Assembly (NCBI GenBank): GCA_027579435.1
Contig: JANBPK010000771.1
Coordinates: 176,511 to 240,510 of the forward strand
Length of the DNA: 64,000 bases
Source of the DNA: Candolleomyces eurysporus
Taxonomy: Eukaryota > Basidiomycota > Agaricomycetes > Agaricales > Psathyrellaceae
Direction: 5' to 3'
Positions 11,601 to 25,082 of the stretch are shown one piece after another. The notes under the pieces were generated by a model. That model did no database searches and was not told the origin of the DNA. It saw only the letters and a list, made by a program, of their open reading frames with translations. Each line of letters begins with the position of its first letter. Position 1 is the first letter of the stretch. Position numbers and translations under genes: made by a program.

Positions 11601-14128
11601 CAGACGCTCAAAGTCGTTGGGAGAGCATGACCACGATATGCCGTTCACCGAGGAGCCCCAGCAAATACAATATAAACCACGCCAGTCGAGTGTGGCTTCG
11701 TGGGCAGACGAGTATAAAGAGATCCTAGCTCGTTCGAGAACAGGGGGACAGGCCATGGCGAGTGGGACCTCTCTCCTCTCCTCCCCGTCCCAGCAGTCGT
11801 TTGCGTACCGGAGTGCGTTGCCCGTACCCTCTGGAGAACTGCCGTCGCAGGGTACACCTGGGTTCACGAGCTTGCATTTGGCGCGTGCACCCCCGGGTGT
11901 GTATGTCAAGGATGGGGATCTGCAACAACGCTTACCGGGTGGTCCTCCACAAGGGGGCTTGTTCGGTGGCAGAGGAGTGGGTGCTGTGCCGCCAGGAGGA
12001 ATGATGGGCGCTAACGGACATCTCGACCTCACGCGGAGCGGGGTGGCTCAAACCACCATGACAAGCGTCGAGGTCATCAAAGGTCTAGGCGGCAGCTCGC
12101 TCAAGCGAGGGCTGAGTGGAGTGTTTAGTCTGGGGAGGAGGAGGACTGTGAGTGAGGGCATCGATCATCTGGAGAGCAACAGGCTTGTGAAGAGGGGCAG
12201 ATTGAGGAAGGGGAGTGAGGATGTGTTTGCGCGTGGTCAGGGGGTGGAGAATGGAGGAGGAGATCACACGACTGCTGCGAGACAACATTTGTTGAATGTT
12301 GCTGGTGCCGCGCCGATCACGGATAAGGTCCTCGGGTTCACTGGGTACCGCAAACCACCGACCTATGTTCCCAGTACGAGTGTCCTTGTGCAAGTTTGGG
12401 CTGTTGGTGTGGACGGCGTGGATGCCAAGCTTGTGGGGTTGAGGATGGGGAAGCGTGTGATCATCGACGATGAAGATGAAATTGACCAACAGCAACGTGG
12501 TGCGGGAGAATCTGGTTCGTCTGGACCAAACAGCAGTGGGGATGTGAGCAGAGAAGAGATGGGCGGGAAAAGGCTTGGGCGGAGTTTGAGTCTGAGGCAA
12601 AGGCTTGGGTCCATGACGAGAAGGAAGAATTCTCTGAAGAAATCCTCTGGTCCAGCTGACAGTACGCAAAACGGGAAGGGCAAGGGGAAGGACAAGCAGC
12701 TGCCAATGCCCCCTGTTCCTCAACCCGATGTTGGCTATATCCCTGGTCGTAGCTTCGTTGGACGAGTGCTGGAGGTGGGCTGGGACGTGAAGGACGAAAC
12801 CATTCGTAAAGGAGAATGGGTTACTGGATTATTGGACGTTCGCAAGGTTCGTTTGATCTCTTCTTCAGTATTTCCTGTCCCGTTTTCTAACATGATCTTA
12901 GGGTGGCGCTCTTGCAGAGTTCATCGTCGTTGACCGACATCGGGTTCGCCGTGTTCCGTATCCTGCATCCTCGTCGGCGCCAGAATCAACCCCAGCGGTA
13001 TCAAGTTCTGCAGCAACCACAACCTCTGCTACCTCTAACTCCTCGGGCTCATCCTCACGCACGGCGAAACCTGTTCCGCCGTCATCGCTCACAGTCGAAC
13101 AAATGGCACTCTTATCTCTCTGTGGTGTCCCGGCCTACCGAGCGGTCCGCACATTCATGGCTGCATTCTCGTCTCAATACAAGGCTCCTGCAGGCTCTAG
13201 GTCGGCAGAGTCCGCAATCGCATTCACCCAGAACCTGTTGTCGGACCATGAACCCAATCGACGCCGTCGTGCACTCGTCCTTCGCGGTCACGACGGTATT
13301 GGCGCTATGGCCATTCAGATGCTGGTCTTGCGAGGCTGGCGGGTCTCTGCTCACGTTCCCGTCCCAGGATCACACGACACGGAAGACGCCAAACGATACA
13401 TGTCCGAAGCCGAGGATCGAGTCCGCAAACTCGGCGGAGAGGAAGTCGTCTTCGATGACGGGGGTTTGGCACATGACCCATGGTGGGACGACGGGCGAGC
13501 TGCAGCTGTACGCGTTATCGATGGTCTCAGGGAGGACGGAGACGTCTTTGACGCAGTGCTCGACACGATGGGCGGGAGGGAGATCCGCGAAGCCTCGGAG
13601 AGATTGCTCAGATCGAATGGGGGNAGCTGATGCTGCGCCCGCAGGAGGAGCAACAGGAGGGAAGGCAGTTCTGTCGCTTGATGGCAACNACCCCGTGGGG
13701 GAAGAACCAGAGGAGGTCCGGGATCGGTCAATTCACGACTTTGGTGGGAGAGACACCAGAGCGGATTATCCCTACGACTGCGGACAATTTCAGGGCGGGG
13801 TTGAGATCGCTCAAGTTTAGTAGCGGCAGTGGAGGTTCTGTGGGCGAGGAGAGGACGAAGGTGGGGTATGCTTGGATTAGCGTTGCTCAGGATGTGGACT
13901 GGGAGGGGGNATGATGTTGCAGATAGTATCGGGCATGTGCTGCGACTCGCACTGGAGCATGGTGTCAAACCCGTCGTTGCAAGGGCGTCAACGCGCGACG
14001 AGTACTCACCTGAATACGCCTGGCAGCCTGGCGTCATTCCGTTCGAAAAAGCTCCTGACATCTTCATCAATGGTGATGGGCCTCTCAGTGCTGGCGGTAC
14101 GATGGTAGTAAAGGTTGCTGCTGATTGA
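8695..14128 (+). CDS. Large disordered protein with C-terminal MDR (GroES-like/NAD(P)-binding) fold
   Basis: Short exons (8695-8929, 9007-9080) lead into a very long exon from 9146; a last intron lies at 12847-12901. Roughly the first 1,200 residues are low-complexity: Ser/Thr/Pro/Ala-rich with poly-Gln tracts (8774-8790, 9799-9820) and acidic and basic patches. From about 12,300 the sequence turns into a medium-chain dehydrogenase/reductase fold. It has a GroES-like part (VLVQVWAVGVDGVDAKLVG, then GYIPGRSFVGRVLEVGWDV) and a Rossmann part (ALVLRGHDGIGAMAIQMLV). I see no zinc-ligand signature, so it is probably a zinc-less quinone-oxidoreductase-like member or a non-catalytic derivative. The frame shifts at a C8 run (9191-9198) and at N bases (9568, 10128, 10999, 11108, 13624, 13689, 13910). 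Coding character continues across each, so one broken-by-assembly gene is inferred. The start could also be the ATG at 8710. Confidence 0.7.
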
Positions 14129-14477
14129 TCTCTCTATGCACTCCTCACGTTACTGTTTCACTGTCTCTGTTTCACTCATGTTTGATATTTCCGCGAATGA
14201 TCGTCTTGCTTCACAGTTTGGTTTTGGAAAGTCGGACCTCGTACAATAGATATTGTATGTTCTAGTAGTATGTTGTATATTTACCTAGATTCATTTCGAT
14301 AAACACTAGCGGTAGACACGTTGTATTCTTGTAATTCTAGTATGCGTACAATATGATACAACCATATCTTGCTTCAGAACCCTACCTACTGCATGACCAT
14401 GAATTAACCCGGCCTCGTTGTTCGATTTAAGCATCCATGAAAAGTCGACCACATCGTCCACACGTTCCTATCTATCA
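14129..14477. other. Intergenic region between convergent genes
   Basis: AT-richer DNA between the MDR-type gene (+) and the Ncs6 gene (-). It must hold both transcript ends. I see no gene or clear repeat. Confidence 0.6.
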
Positions 14478-16181
14478 TCATGAGGGTTCTATCACGATTC
14501 GTTCAACCGTCGACGTGGGTTTGAACTCAAAGAAAGGTATCGTCCGTAAATTCTCAGGGGTAGGGCCATCGGTTTGCAGTAACTGCTTCTTGCCTCGATC
14601 CGTCTGAACAATAGGGCAGGATATCGAGGTGATAACATTCAGTGAGCCTGATAAGATGAAAGAGCGACAACGGAAATTAACTCACAATACCGGCATTTGC
14701 CATCCCACGCTCGAGGCCTTCGAGGAGCGTGCACGCCTTGCACAACGCATTACTGGACATATATCCGCACCTCTGGCACGTCTCTAAACCGCGCATGCAA
14801 CCGAAAATAAGGTTTTGATAGAAGAAAAGCAACAGCAGCCCACAATTTTAGAGTTGGTTCGAAAAGAAAAAGTCAGTGATCGATCGATCGACCCATAAAC
14901 CGTTGTGACATCGACAAGACTCACGTTGTACTTTCTGAGTTGCCTTGATCTCTTCTTTGATTTCAAAGACCTCTCCAGAGTGGATGATATCAATGATAGC
15001 ACTTGGCCTTGCTGCTTCTAGATCCTTGAGAAATGCTCGAGCGTGCCCACGATAGGCGTCCGGCGAATAGATGCACTCGGTAGAGAAGTAGTCTAGCTTT
15101 TTGAAGTACGCGTACCTGTTCGTTCGTGAATTGGGGTTGGTTCGTCGTTCAAAAATCAACTCATTCAAGTCGACGGGGTGGAGTAATCGGACTTGGGGAG
15201 TCCGGTTCAGAAATGGACGCCAGACTTACATTACGATTTCCTTCTCGTAGGCATACTTGAAAGGCTTGGATCGCCTAATGGTGTCCTCTCCTTGTGTGCA
15301 TATCGCAGTGCAGCGACCAAGCCTCGCAATATCACCACGCATGACTTGAACGAGGCGAGCAAGATATAGCATATAAAAGTTAGTTTAAAGTTTTCATTAT
15401 CTATAGTTGAAGAGGAGGACGCGGGAAGGTTGGGGGAAAGGAAAACAAAGAAACAACGCACTATTCATGAGGACCGTCTCAGCGATATCGTCTGCATTAT
15501 GACCTGTTACGATGTGATCAACTTGTAGCATAGCGGCTCCCCGATCGAGAGCCTGCCGTCGAAAAACGCCGCAGAAAGTGCAGTTGTTCTTGCGGCCTAC
15601 TTGGCTGACGATGGAATCCATCGTCCAACCGTACAGTTCCTCGTAGGACAAGATTTTGAGGGGCATGCTGTATTGCTCTTGGTTACGTTTGACGGTCTGC
15701 CGAAATCAAGCTCTAGGTGAGTTTACAGAGATTCTAGAAAAGAGAGGCCAGACAGAGCAGAGATCCGGTGCTGAGATGAATAATTCACCTCGAGCGAATC
15801 ATCGCGATAACCCGTGATGCCTTCGTCTATGGAGAGCAAAAATAACTCTAAACCATAGTTATAACGCTCATTTAGAGTTTTCATAACATAGGCCAAGACG
15901 GTAGAATCTGAGACGTGGGATGGCGAGATCAAAATCCTTGGGTAATCAGAATCTTTGGATACAAAGGCTAAAGTGATCCAAGTAAGCTCACCCTTTCCAC
16001 CAGATGCCCCAATAGCAACCCTATCCCCAGGTTTGAAGAGCTGAGCATCCGTGATCGTGTTGTGAACCTCGGTTTCAAAGACATAGAAGAAACAATCCCG
16101 GCAGATTTGTTGCCCAGTTTTTGGGCGCTTGACCATGGCTTTGGCCTTTTCGCAGAGAGCACAGGGCCGTGGAGGCATCAC
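14478..16181 (-). CDS. NCS6: Cytoplasmic tRNA 2-thiolation protein 1 (Ncs6/Ctu1)
   Basis: This PP-loop ATPase adenylates U34 of tRNAs for Lys, Glu and Gln in the cytosol, with Ncs2/Ctu2 and the Urm1 sulfur relay, to make 2-thiouridine. Exons on the minus strand are 16181-15992, 15907-15789, 15696-15462, 15344-15230, 15115-14925, 14783-14686 and 14603-14478. Joining exons 1 and 2 restores the PP-loop motif SGGKDST. Zinc/cluster cysteines are visible: CALC near the start, CTFCGVF in exon 3, and [16 protein letters not shown] in exon 6. The conserved [14 protein letters not shown] block follows the second cysteine pair. All splice phases fit. The last exon is the least certain: using an upstream acceptor (after 14648) would give a shorter tail ending at 14639. 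Start at 16181 or the adjacent ATG at 16178. Confidence 0.93.
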
Positions 16182-19100
16182 GTATCAGATATAGTAGAGA
16201 AAAGGTGTCAAAATAGCCAATAAATAGGCCGATTTATGGCCTTGAAGTGAGAGGAGATGAAGAAAAGAGTGAGCCTCAAATGTTGCGGCGCTAATTGACT
16301 CGCCAAATGAATCAGGCACGTGATATAACAGGATGATGCGCTTAGTCATCCAGAGATTGCCGACCGTCACGGTCTCCTTTCAACTTGCCAACTTTTCCAC
16401 TGTGACAAATTCATGGTTACTCTCCACATCGAAGGACGTTCTACGGCCGTTTACAGCTGCTCGAGAATGTTTTGGAATATCTATCTCCCTCATGTCTACA
16501 CGTTACGTCAATTATCCGCTTTCTGGGGCTTCTTTCTCGGGTTTGGGGATTTGAAGACTGTATTCACAGCTCGAAACACCTTGGCTGCTACGGCTTTGCT
16601 ACTGCACGGCGAATATCTAGGCGAGCATGTCACTTCTCCCGATGGTCGACCGTTTCTATCATATTCTCTGGCGTTTTGCATCTGGGATCTCGGGAACTGG
16701 GTGGTGTGTTTTTCAGCCCTCGATAGCACGGCTGCGGACATGGAAACCAGCCTAGGATATTTCTGGCACTTTCACAATAAAATGATACATATCTCTTGCC
16801 GTGATTTATCCGACCTCACTGGCTTGCAATACTATAGTGTTTGCCAGATCTATGGCTTCGTCAACGTCAACTAGATGTCGAACCTGCCTGCAAGTTGCCT
16901 GCAAGCACGAGCCTGAGCGTTTCTACGAGTATGCAGCTGATATCGGAACTTTGTCTTTCGATAGCGTGATGTCCGAACTACTTAATGACTGCGCCGTTAC
17001 GGACCTTGACTGAAACGACGACCTTGTGGCCTGACAATTTCAACTCCCGTCTCGCCATCCCTGTTCCCTGACTCTATCGTTTGGTGTTCAAACCGATCAC
17101 ATCCAAATTCGTGATCGCGATGGCCCATGCCGCACTCAGGATCGTTGATTTTATACTCCTGACATTGCCTAAACCAGGTGGCGTTAGCAAACCCTTGTCA
17201 ACGCTCTTGGTCGTGCAGCCTTACGTATCACAACGGCCTCGGATCCGCTGCTAGCGACCAGTGGTTATTGTCGTGTCTAGTTTCGATCGACAAGAAAGTG
17301 AAACTAGTGGAGGTACGAAGCGAATTAAGTGGTATGATAGACGTCGTAATGCACGTTTCAATGGCACAGAAGAGGTAAAATGGTGAACAGAAGTCGGATC
17401 GGGATAGAGGCTGACTTTAAGTGTTCCATGCCCACGTTCGCTATCCCGAGAGGCTAGTAGGAACCGCGTCAACGACCTCTCAGCATTCGTCATGGTATGA
17501 CGCATGCTTCGCGGAGCTCTCAGCAGCGATTCGCGAAGACAAACTTTTAGCTTGAGATTTGCATTCGTCGGTCCACGGAGTACTGCCTCCAATGACCCAG
17601 AAATTAAACGGCTGTACATAAATTGGGATGCTCTGAATTTTTGTCATCTCTGGCAGAAATGACTGTGCCCGGTACACACATGCAGTTGGAGCTCGTGTAC
17701 GCGCAACGTAGCGAAATTAATTGTTCCTGGGTAACGATGTAATGTCTGTCTTACAGTGGGTATCATTCGCAGAAAAAGCCACCCAGTTTGGGCAGATTAA
17801 ACCGCAAACCTCGTTAATTTGATTAAAATACAGTCCTTATGCTCAAGAGCCGTCAGCCAGTCTCCCAGCCCACGAGGGTGACTAGCTAAAAAGAAAATGC
17901 CCAATGCCCACAATACTTACGAAATATCCAACAAGGACGTTGCGTTTCCCTTCTGAGACTGTCCATTCAACTGTCGCCGGAACTCGACCCGGGGCGAGGC
18001 TATAATCGATGACATCCACACATGTTCAATACGTCAAAGAAACTGAATTATTCTTCTTTGACTCGGAGTCTCCCAATATTATTCGATCCCACAATCGATT
18101 GCTCTTTTCCCGAAAAATGAGAAATGAGCGCTGATTTCATATCGAAATTAGAGAAGAAGATGGTACGAGGTTTACTTAGCTGTATGAAAGGAGCATTACT
18201 AGGGGACGAGACAAAGATAAACTGGAATCGATCGATAAGATCGAAGAATTGAATTGTTCCTCGCAGTCCCCAAGTTTTGAGTGCAAGTGAACGAATATGG
18301 CTGAAGCTGATTTTATCCAGATATAAGCGACTCGGAAGTTAATTATCTTGAGATCGTTCTAGTGTTTCACACTGTGAAGTAATGGTAGTGTGGAACCGAT
18401 GCGAGCAAACGCAAGCCGGTGAGCGGAAGACCCGTGGGCACAGCCAGAGAGTGGGCTCCAAGCAGTGAGTTGACCGGCCGGTGGCGAATAGACGTGTGAT
18501 TGGAGCCGTATACCTGGAGTCCTAGACGACAGGAAGGGAAAGGGACCGCGTTTATTCGAGGATGTCCTTGCGAAGGCGCATCGGCATATTTATGTTGTCA
18601 GACTGTAGCCCTGGTTCCAACGGAACCTTTTCGCAACCAAACTGAAATGCATGAGGCTTTACCGTGTAACGCGCGTCGATCCAAAGTGGGCCCCCTATCT
18701 CCGGAAGCCGCAAACACCAAGGGGGAAAGGCTGGAGAAGTTCTTCACAATGAATGACTTCAACCAGATGCGTCACCGTAAGGTGTTGGCTGTGTCAAGTT
18801 GGAGAGGAACGTGTATTGCCACCAGGGTTCCGCCCAGATTCCAGACAATTGTCCTTGAGTCCCCGAGAGCAGGGTTCTGCTGTCAAGGTCAAGGGTTGGC
18901 TCTCAGAAAGGACTTGCAGCGCAACTTTCGCTGGGCTTGATATCGGCCGAAAAGAAGAGCGTGGCGCCGTAGATCACCCACCAGCTCCAGAAACGGGGGT
19001 CGTGTAGAGAGGAAGAACCGCAACGTGCCCTCGCTCGGCGCAATGGCCTAAGATTTGCACCAGCATTTGGTATTTTCTCCGGGCACAGAGAAATGAATTG

Positions 19101-19506
19101 TGGGTGGGAGCCGATATGGAGAAAGTCATTTCTGGATAATCTTCGCAGCGAGGACAGAAACGCCGACATGAGCCACGGTTGAGCAAGGCTTTTGAGATCG
19201 GTAACTAATTCATCCAGAGACAACGCTGAAAAAACGAGGTATAAAAAACATGCACCCTCGCTAGCCAGTGCTGCACCCCGAACTGTGGGCAGCGGTGGTG
19301 GAATACACTCGATCGGGGTGGGGTATAAGGATAAGAAGGGACCGTTTGCTAAGCAATGACCCCAGAAATATTACCGGCGCGCCTAAGTGATGGCTTATTT
19401 CCCATATAAGCTGTCGTGGCTCTTACACATGCTTCCACTATCTTCCTCATTCAGCGCCTGTAGACGCGTCCTGACATTTTTATATCGTCCCTTTTCTTCA
19501 GCTCGA
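16182..19506. other. 3.3-kb stretch without a convincing gene
   Basis: This covers the upstream region of Ncs6, the upstream region of the prolyl oligopeptidase gene and about 2.5 kb in between. It contains several unrelated open frames of 60-153 codons on both strands (longest 16413-16874 +, 18500-18940 +, 18903-19223 -). None has a recognisable motif or splice partners that extend it. A TATAAAA-like site at 19240-19248 could serve the peptidase gene. Parts near 17750-18360 are AT-rich and non-coding in character. Old, decayed genes cannot be excluded. Confidence 0.5.
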
Positions 19507-22500
19507 ATGGCAAAATCCCATTGGTCTCCTAATCAATACCCTCAGGCTCGCCGATGCGACCACAGAGATACCTACAAGAGCACCAGCAAAGGTTCCGTCA
19601 CCGTTCCGGATCCCTATCGTTGGTTGGAGGAAAACAGCGAGGAAACCGACAAATGGACGAGTGCCCAAGAAGCCTTTACTCGCTCTTACATTCACAAATA
19701 CCCGCTTCGCCAGCGTCTTGAGGATGCTTTCTTTGCCAGCCAGGACTATGCTAGGGCGAGTTGTCGGTTTCTTGTCACAGCATCCCTGGAAGCTGATTCT
19801 GGTCCAGTCTTCCGCCCCGGTCTTCAGAGACGACAACAAGTGGTACTGGATGTACAACAGCGGCTTACAGGCCCAAGCCGGTTGGTCGATCCGCCTTGTC
19901 CATGAATCAGGGACTCACCATGCCCGTTGACCAGTGTACTACCGTTCCAAGGATTCCAAGCTCCCGGATAGGTCAAATGGTGTCAATGACGGCGAGATAT
20001 TCATTGATGTACGTGCATCATTTTGGGTCGTCCCCTCGAAGGTCTAACGTCCTCGCAAGCAAAACCTCTTCACGGAGGACGGAACTGCCTCCCTCGCGAC
20101 GCACGCCTTCTCTGATTGCGGCAAATATTACGCCTATGGCGTCTCCTATTCAGTAAGGGACTTTTCCGCTTTGCTACACGTTTATTGACTGCGCTTCCAG
20201 GGAAGTGACTTCACTACTGTTTACGTTCGCCCCACTTCAGCGCCATTGGCCACGAAGGAGCAGGCAGAGAACGATACCGGCAGACTTCCCGAGGAACTCA
20301 AATTTGTCAAGTTCTCCTCCTTGACGTGGACACCAGATTCCAAAGGCTTCTTTTACCAGGTACAGTGTTTATTTCCCCTTCCTGGTGCTTTACTTGAGCC
20401 TCTTGAACCGGCAGCGTTATCCCGAACACTTCAGCGAGGGCGCAGAGGCCTCGGGAATAGCCACGAGAGGCGATGTCGATGCTATGCTGTACTATCATCG
20501 TATCGGCACTCCCCAGTGTACGTACCGGTTCTCCGAATCCTGCTTACTGCATTAACCTTTCTGCTCGTAGCCGAGGATACTCTGGTGTACTATGACAAAT
20601 CAAATCCCGAAGACATGTTCCACATTGAATTTACCTTCGACCGGAAATACGTTGTTTTGAACCTCGTCCGAGATACGTCCAGGGTAAGATTTCCGTCATG
20701 GATATTACTTACCCTTCTCTGAACAACGCATGATAGAGAAACCTATTTTGGGTTGCCGAGTACGACCCAGACTTTGCGGCCAAGGGAGGATTTAATTGGA
20801 ACAAGATCGTAAATGAATATGAGGCGGAATACGAGCTGTAAGCACACCTTGGTGGCGTTGAGCTCTCTGATACTGACCAAGCAACCTATCTTAGCGTGGC
20901 GAATGACGGGCCATTGTTCTATCTCAGAACAAACAGGGATGCCCCAAAATATAAGGCCGTTACCGTCGATGTTTCGAAGCCCATTGAATTCAAAGAATTC
21001 ATCCCGGAGTCGGATGGATTCCTTAGCGATATCTCAGCGGTGAACGAGGGGAAAAACTTCGCCATCGTCTATAAGCGTAATGTATGTGTGCAACGACTAT
21101 ACTCTCCGCAGCTGTCGGCCCCACTGACTTCCAAAACAGGTCAAGGATGAAGTGTATGTTTACTCCAAGCAGGGTCGAGAGCTGACACGTCTCGCGGCGG
21201 ACTTTATCGGCTCAGCCACCCTCGTTGGGAGACAAAAACACAATTTCTTCTTCATCAGCATGACCGGCTTCACGAGCCCAGGTACCATCGGTCGATACGA
21301 TTTTACTGCCCCAGAGGGACAGCGGTACAGCACCTACAGCACCACCAAGGTCCGCGGCTTGAATCCTGAGGATTTCGAGGCCCATCAGGTTCGTCTCATC
21401 TCGCCCCATCTCGTCTTCGGTCTACGACTGGTTAAATTAAATTATGGCATTACTTACCTCGTTCCTACCTTGAATTGTGTTGATAGGTTTGGTACGAGAG
21501 CAAGGACGGAACGAAAATTCCGATGTTCATCGTTCGGCACAAGGACACGCCTTTTGATGGAACTGCCCCTGCAATCCAATACGGTGAGCCACTTTCTTGG
21601 ACGGCACCCAAACCGTAAACAAGGGTTGGGGGCTGGGCAAAAGTCCGGTCTCACCGCAATTGTCTATATTGACGTCGACGTTTTACTTACGGCTTTCCCC
21701 CCATACAGGATATGGCGGTTTCAGCATTTCAATTGATCCTGCGTTCAGCCCCGTCATGCTCACATTTTTGAAATCGTATGGGGCCATTTACGCCGTTGCC
21801 AATATTCGAGGAGGTGGAGAGTTTGGAGAGGAATGGCATAAGGCTGGCTACCGCGAGAAGAAGGTAGGACGAGTCTTGTTCGATTCTCAATTCATTAGTA
21901 CTAATCCATGATGCTCATTCACATGGTTGCTAGCATAACTGCTTTGACGACTTCATTGCGGCTACGTGGGTCCCATTCTCATTAATTTATTCCCAGCGGG
22001 AACTGATTATTTTCTCCAGGGAATACCTTGTCAAAAATAAATACGCAGCCCCAGGAAAAGTCGCCATCAACGGCGGCTCGAATGGAGGTGAGTACAGATA
22101 TGTTCGAGGCTGTGAGCTGGGTATTTAATTAGCTGCGCTACTTCCAGGTCTTCTGGTCTCAGCTTGCGTGCTTAGAGCACCGACAGGGACATTCGGTGCT
22201 GCGGTATCCGATGTGGGAGTACACGATCTTTTGCGGGTATGTACACCTCCATTCATGCTTACTTAGTATACACGTGCTAAATCACTTCCCTCGTTCAGTT
22301 CCACAAGTTCACAATCGGTATGTTTGGCACTTAATTTCCGACTTGATCGACGCTTAACACTCTGTTGGTTGGTTACGCAGGGAGAGCCTGGATAAGCGAC
22401 TACGGCAACCCTGATGACCCCGACGACTTTGACTTCATTTACCCCATATCCCCACTGCACAATGTCCCCTCTGACAAGATATTGCCACCGCTGTTGCTTT

Positions 22501-22870
22501 CCACAGCAGACCGTGAGTTTGTTTTCATTGTATCGATTTATTCGGCCCTTGATGGAATTAACTTTCAACGTTGTCTTACCCAGATGATGATCGAGTCGTT
22601 CCCATGCACTCCTTCAAACTGGCCGCGACTTTGCAGCATGCAAGGGCTAATAACCCACACCCCATCCTTATTCGAGTGGATAAGAAGTCAGGGCATGGTG
22701 CCGGCAAGTCTACCAAGAAAAAGTGCGGATCATTGCCGTCGTGTTCTGTTTTCATTTTACTGATTGGGTTTTACGCTTATAGGATTGAAGAATCCGCTGA
22801 TAAATGGAGCTTTGTCGCTCATTCTCTGGGATTAGAGTGGAAAGGGCCTGCTGAGCAGGCTAGCCTGTGA
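19507..22870 (+). CDS. Prolyl oligopeptidase (S9A family)
   Basis: A cytosolic-type serine peptidase that cleaves short peptides after proline. More than ten exons assemble into a full-length protein of about 740 residues: a short N-terminal part ([12 protein letters not shown], then [10 protein letters not shown]), a beta-propeller region and the alpha/beta-hydrolase catalytic domain. Conserved catalytic-domain blocks are [32 protein letters not shown] and [11 protein letters not shown]. The triad is visible: Ser in GGSNGG (near 22080), Asp in [10 protein letters not shown] (near 22590) and His in GHGAGK (near 22700). The first intron (19756-19807) has a GC-AG boundary. An in-frame ATG at 19387 would add 40 hydrophobic/basic residues; the family normally begins near my chosen start. 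Some mushroom paralogues of this family macrocyclise peptides, but nothing here separates that role from the ordinary housekeeping one. Confidence 0.92.
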
Positions 22871-23355
22871 TATCTTCACATCGGTTTTCTCTCTCCCTTT
22901 TCTTTTGTTGGGACATCGATATATCTTCCAGGCGTGAGTGATATCATCCATACACGATCCACGGACGCTTTTTAGGATGGTATTTTTGCTTAGGCTAGCT
23001 TTTTTTTAATATTTCCTTTGTTCCTTTGGTGACTTGTTCGTTTGATGTAAGAAGTTGGGTAGACAAAAGACTCTTTTAATTTTTCTAATGCTACAAACAC
23101 ACTCCACGCGCGATATCGTCCACTGTTTCAGACCCTTGGTAGATCTGGAATGTGCTGGACGTAACCTGGGCCTGATATCATCCTGTTTTCCTACCATATA
23201 CGCCCCCATGAAGGGTGCCACCGTGGCGCGACGATGGGAATGCCAATCCACGGCAGTTGCTGCCGTACTCGCGATGGGTATTCAGTATGTATATATACTG
23301 TCCCAACGCTTTGGTTGAGCCGCAGCGTGCTGGATTCCATCATCACGAGGCGAGA
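22871..23355. other. Intergenic region between convergent genes
   Basis: This lies between the 3' ends of the peptidase (+) and Tad2 (-) genes. It contains T-rich stretches suitable for 3' ends. No gene is seen. Confidence 0.6.
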
Positions 23356-24247
<892 letters not shown>

Positions 24248-25082
24248 GGAAATATTGGAACCCTAACCCTCGGAAGTAGTCTATAAATAGTGCTCACATC
24301 GACTCGCTGAGGTCTGTTCTTTTCTGTTCTATGTGGAGACTCTCACCGTAACATCTCAGACAAGTACTCCCGAAAATTGTACACGTTCTGTCCATTCTTT
24401 TTCGATTCTGTTGCTGTAGCTGTGACGCGTTTCAGCAGGCCGGCGATTTCAGCGCCCTGGCACCGACTTCGCCGCACTACGAACTGTCGTCCAGTTGCAT
24501 GAAAGAGCAGGGTTGCCGGCGCAACTTCGTTGATTGAGAAGCATTCGGTTCAAGTAAAATGTTATCCCGAAACAGTCTTTCTACATTGACAATACGGCGT
24601 GCTTACATTCTTTCACTCAGGGCGGGCGTTTACGACAGCGCTCAGTCGGCGCTGATCTCTATTTCTGAAACAGTCGGTCTCCCCGGTGATTGACATGAAA
24701 GCAAGGAGAAGTAATCTGTTGATAGTACGACCGCAACGTAAGACAACGGAGTTGTAGATGGACTTTATTGGTCATTGGAAAGTGAAACCATGTGCTCTCT
24801 GCAGTCGCCCAACACACGGAGTGCTAGTATTCTATCCACCGTAGGAACATATACGAAAATAGAGAGGTTTCTAATTCAGTGGTACATCAAAATGTAGTAA
24901 CGATACTCGGAAAGAAGCAAGAGTTATCAAGCAACCAGATGGTGACTACAGTCTACGAGTGGATAAACCCGTGTGCTTCCTCAAGGCGGTGAACAGGACT
25001 CGTATCGTATAAAAGAGAGAGAGAGCAGCTCGGTTTTGTCCTCACAACAATTTAAGCGGTCACAGAGACATCTGCATCAGTC
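24248..25082. other. Intergenic region upstream of Tad2 and the small secreted peptide gene
   Basis: This contains the Tad2 promoter side and the promoter of the peptide gene at 25083. A TATAAATA box on the + strand lies at 24282-24289, but no open frame follows it. No gene is supported. Confidence 0.5.
25008..25015 (+). promoter_or_regulatory. TATA box of the small secreted peptide gene
   Basis: TATAAAAG stands 75 bases before the ATG at 25083 and is followed at once by a short GA repeat (about 25015-25025). The spacing fits a strong fungal core promoter for a short transcript leader. Confidence 0.6.

Noticed and set aside
16413..16874. 153-codon open frame on the + strand in the 3.3-kb gap
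   Set aside because: No recognisable motif, no neighbouring exons that extend it, and overlapping open frames of similar length in other phases; most likely chance.
18903..19223. 106-codon open frame on the minus strand
   Set aside because: No domain, no promoter-like context and no supporting exons.
19507..22870. Assignment of the prolyl oligopeptidase to cyclic peptide (toxin) biosynthesis
   Set aside because: No precursor peptide genes are seen nearby, and the general S9A features do not distinguish the specialised paralogue from the housekeeping enzyme.
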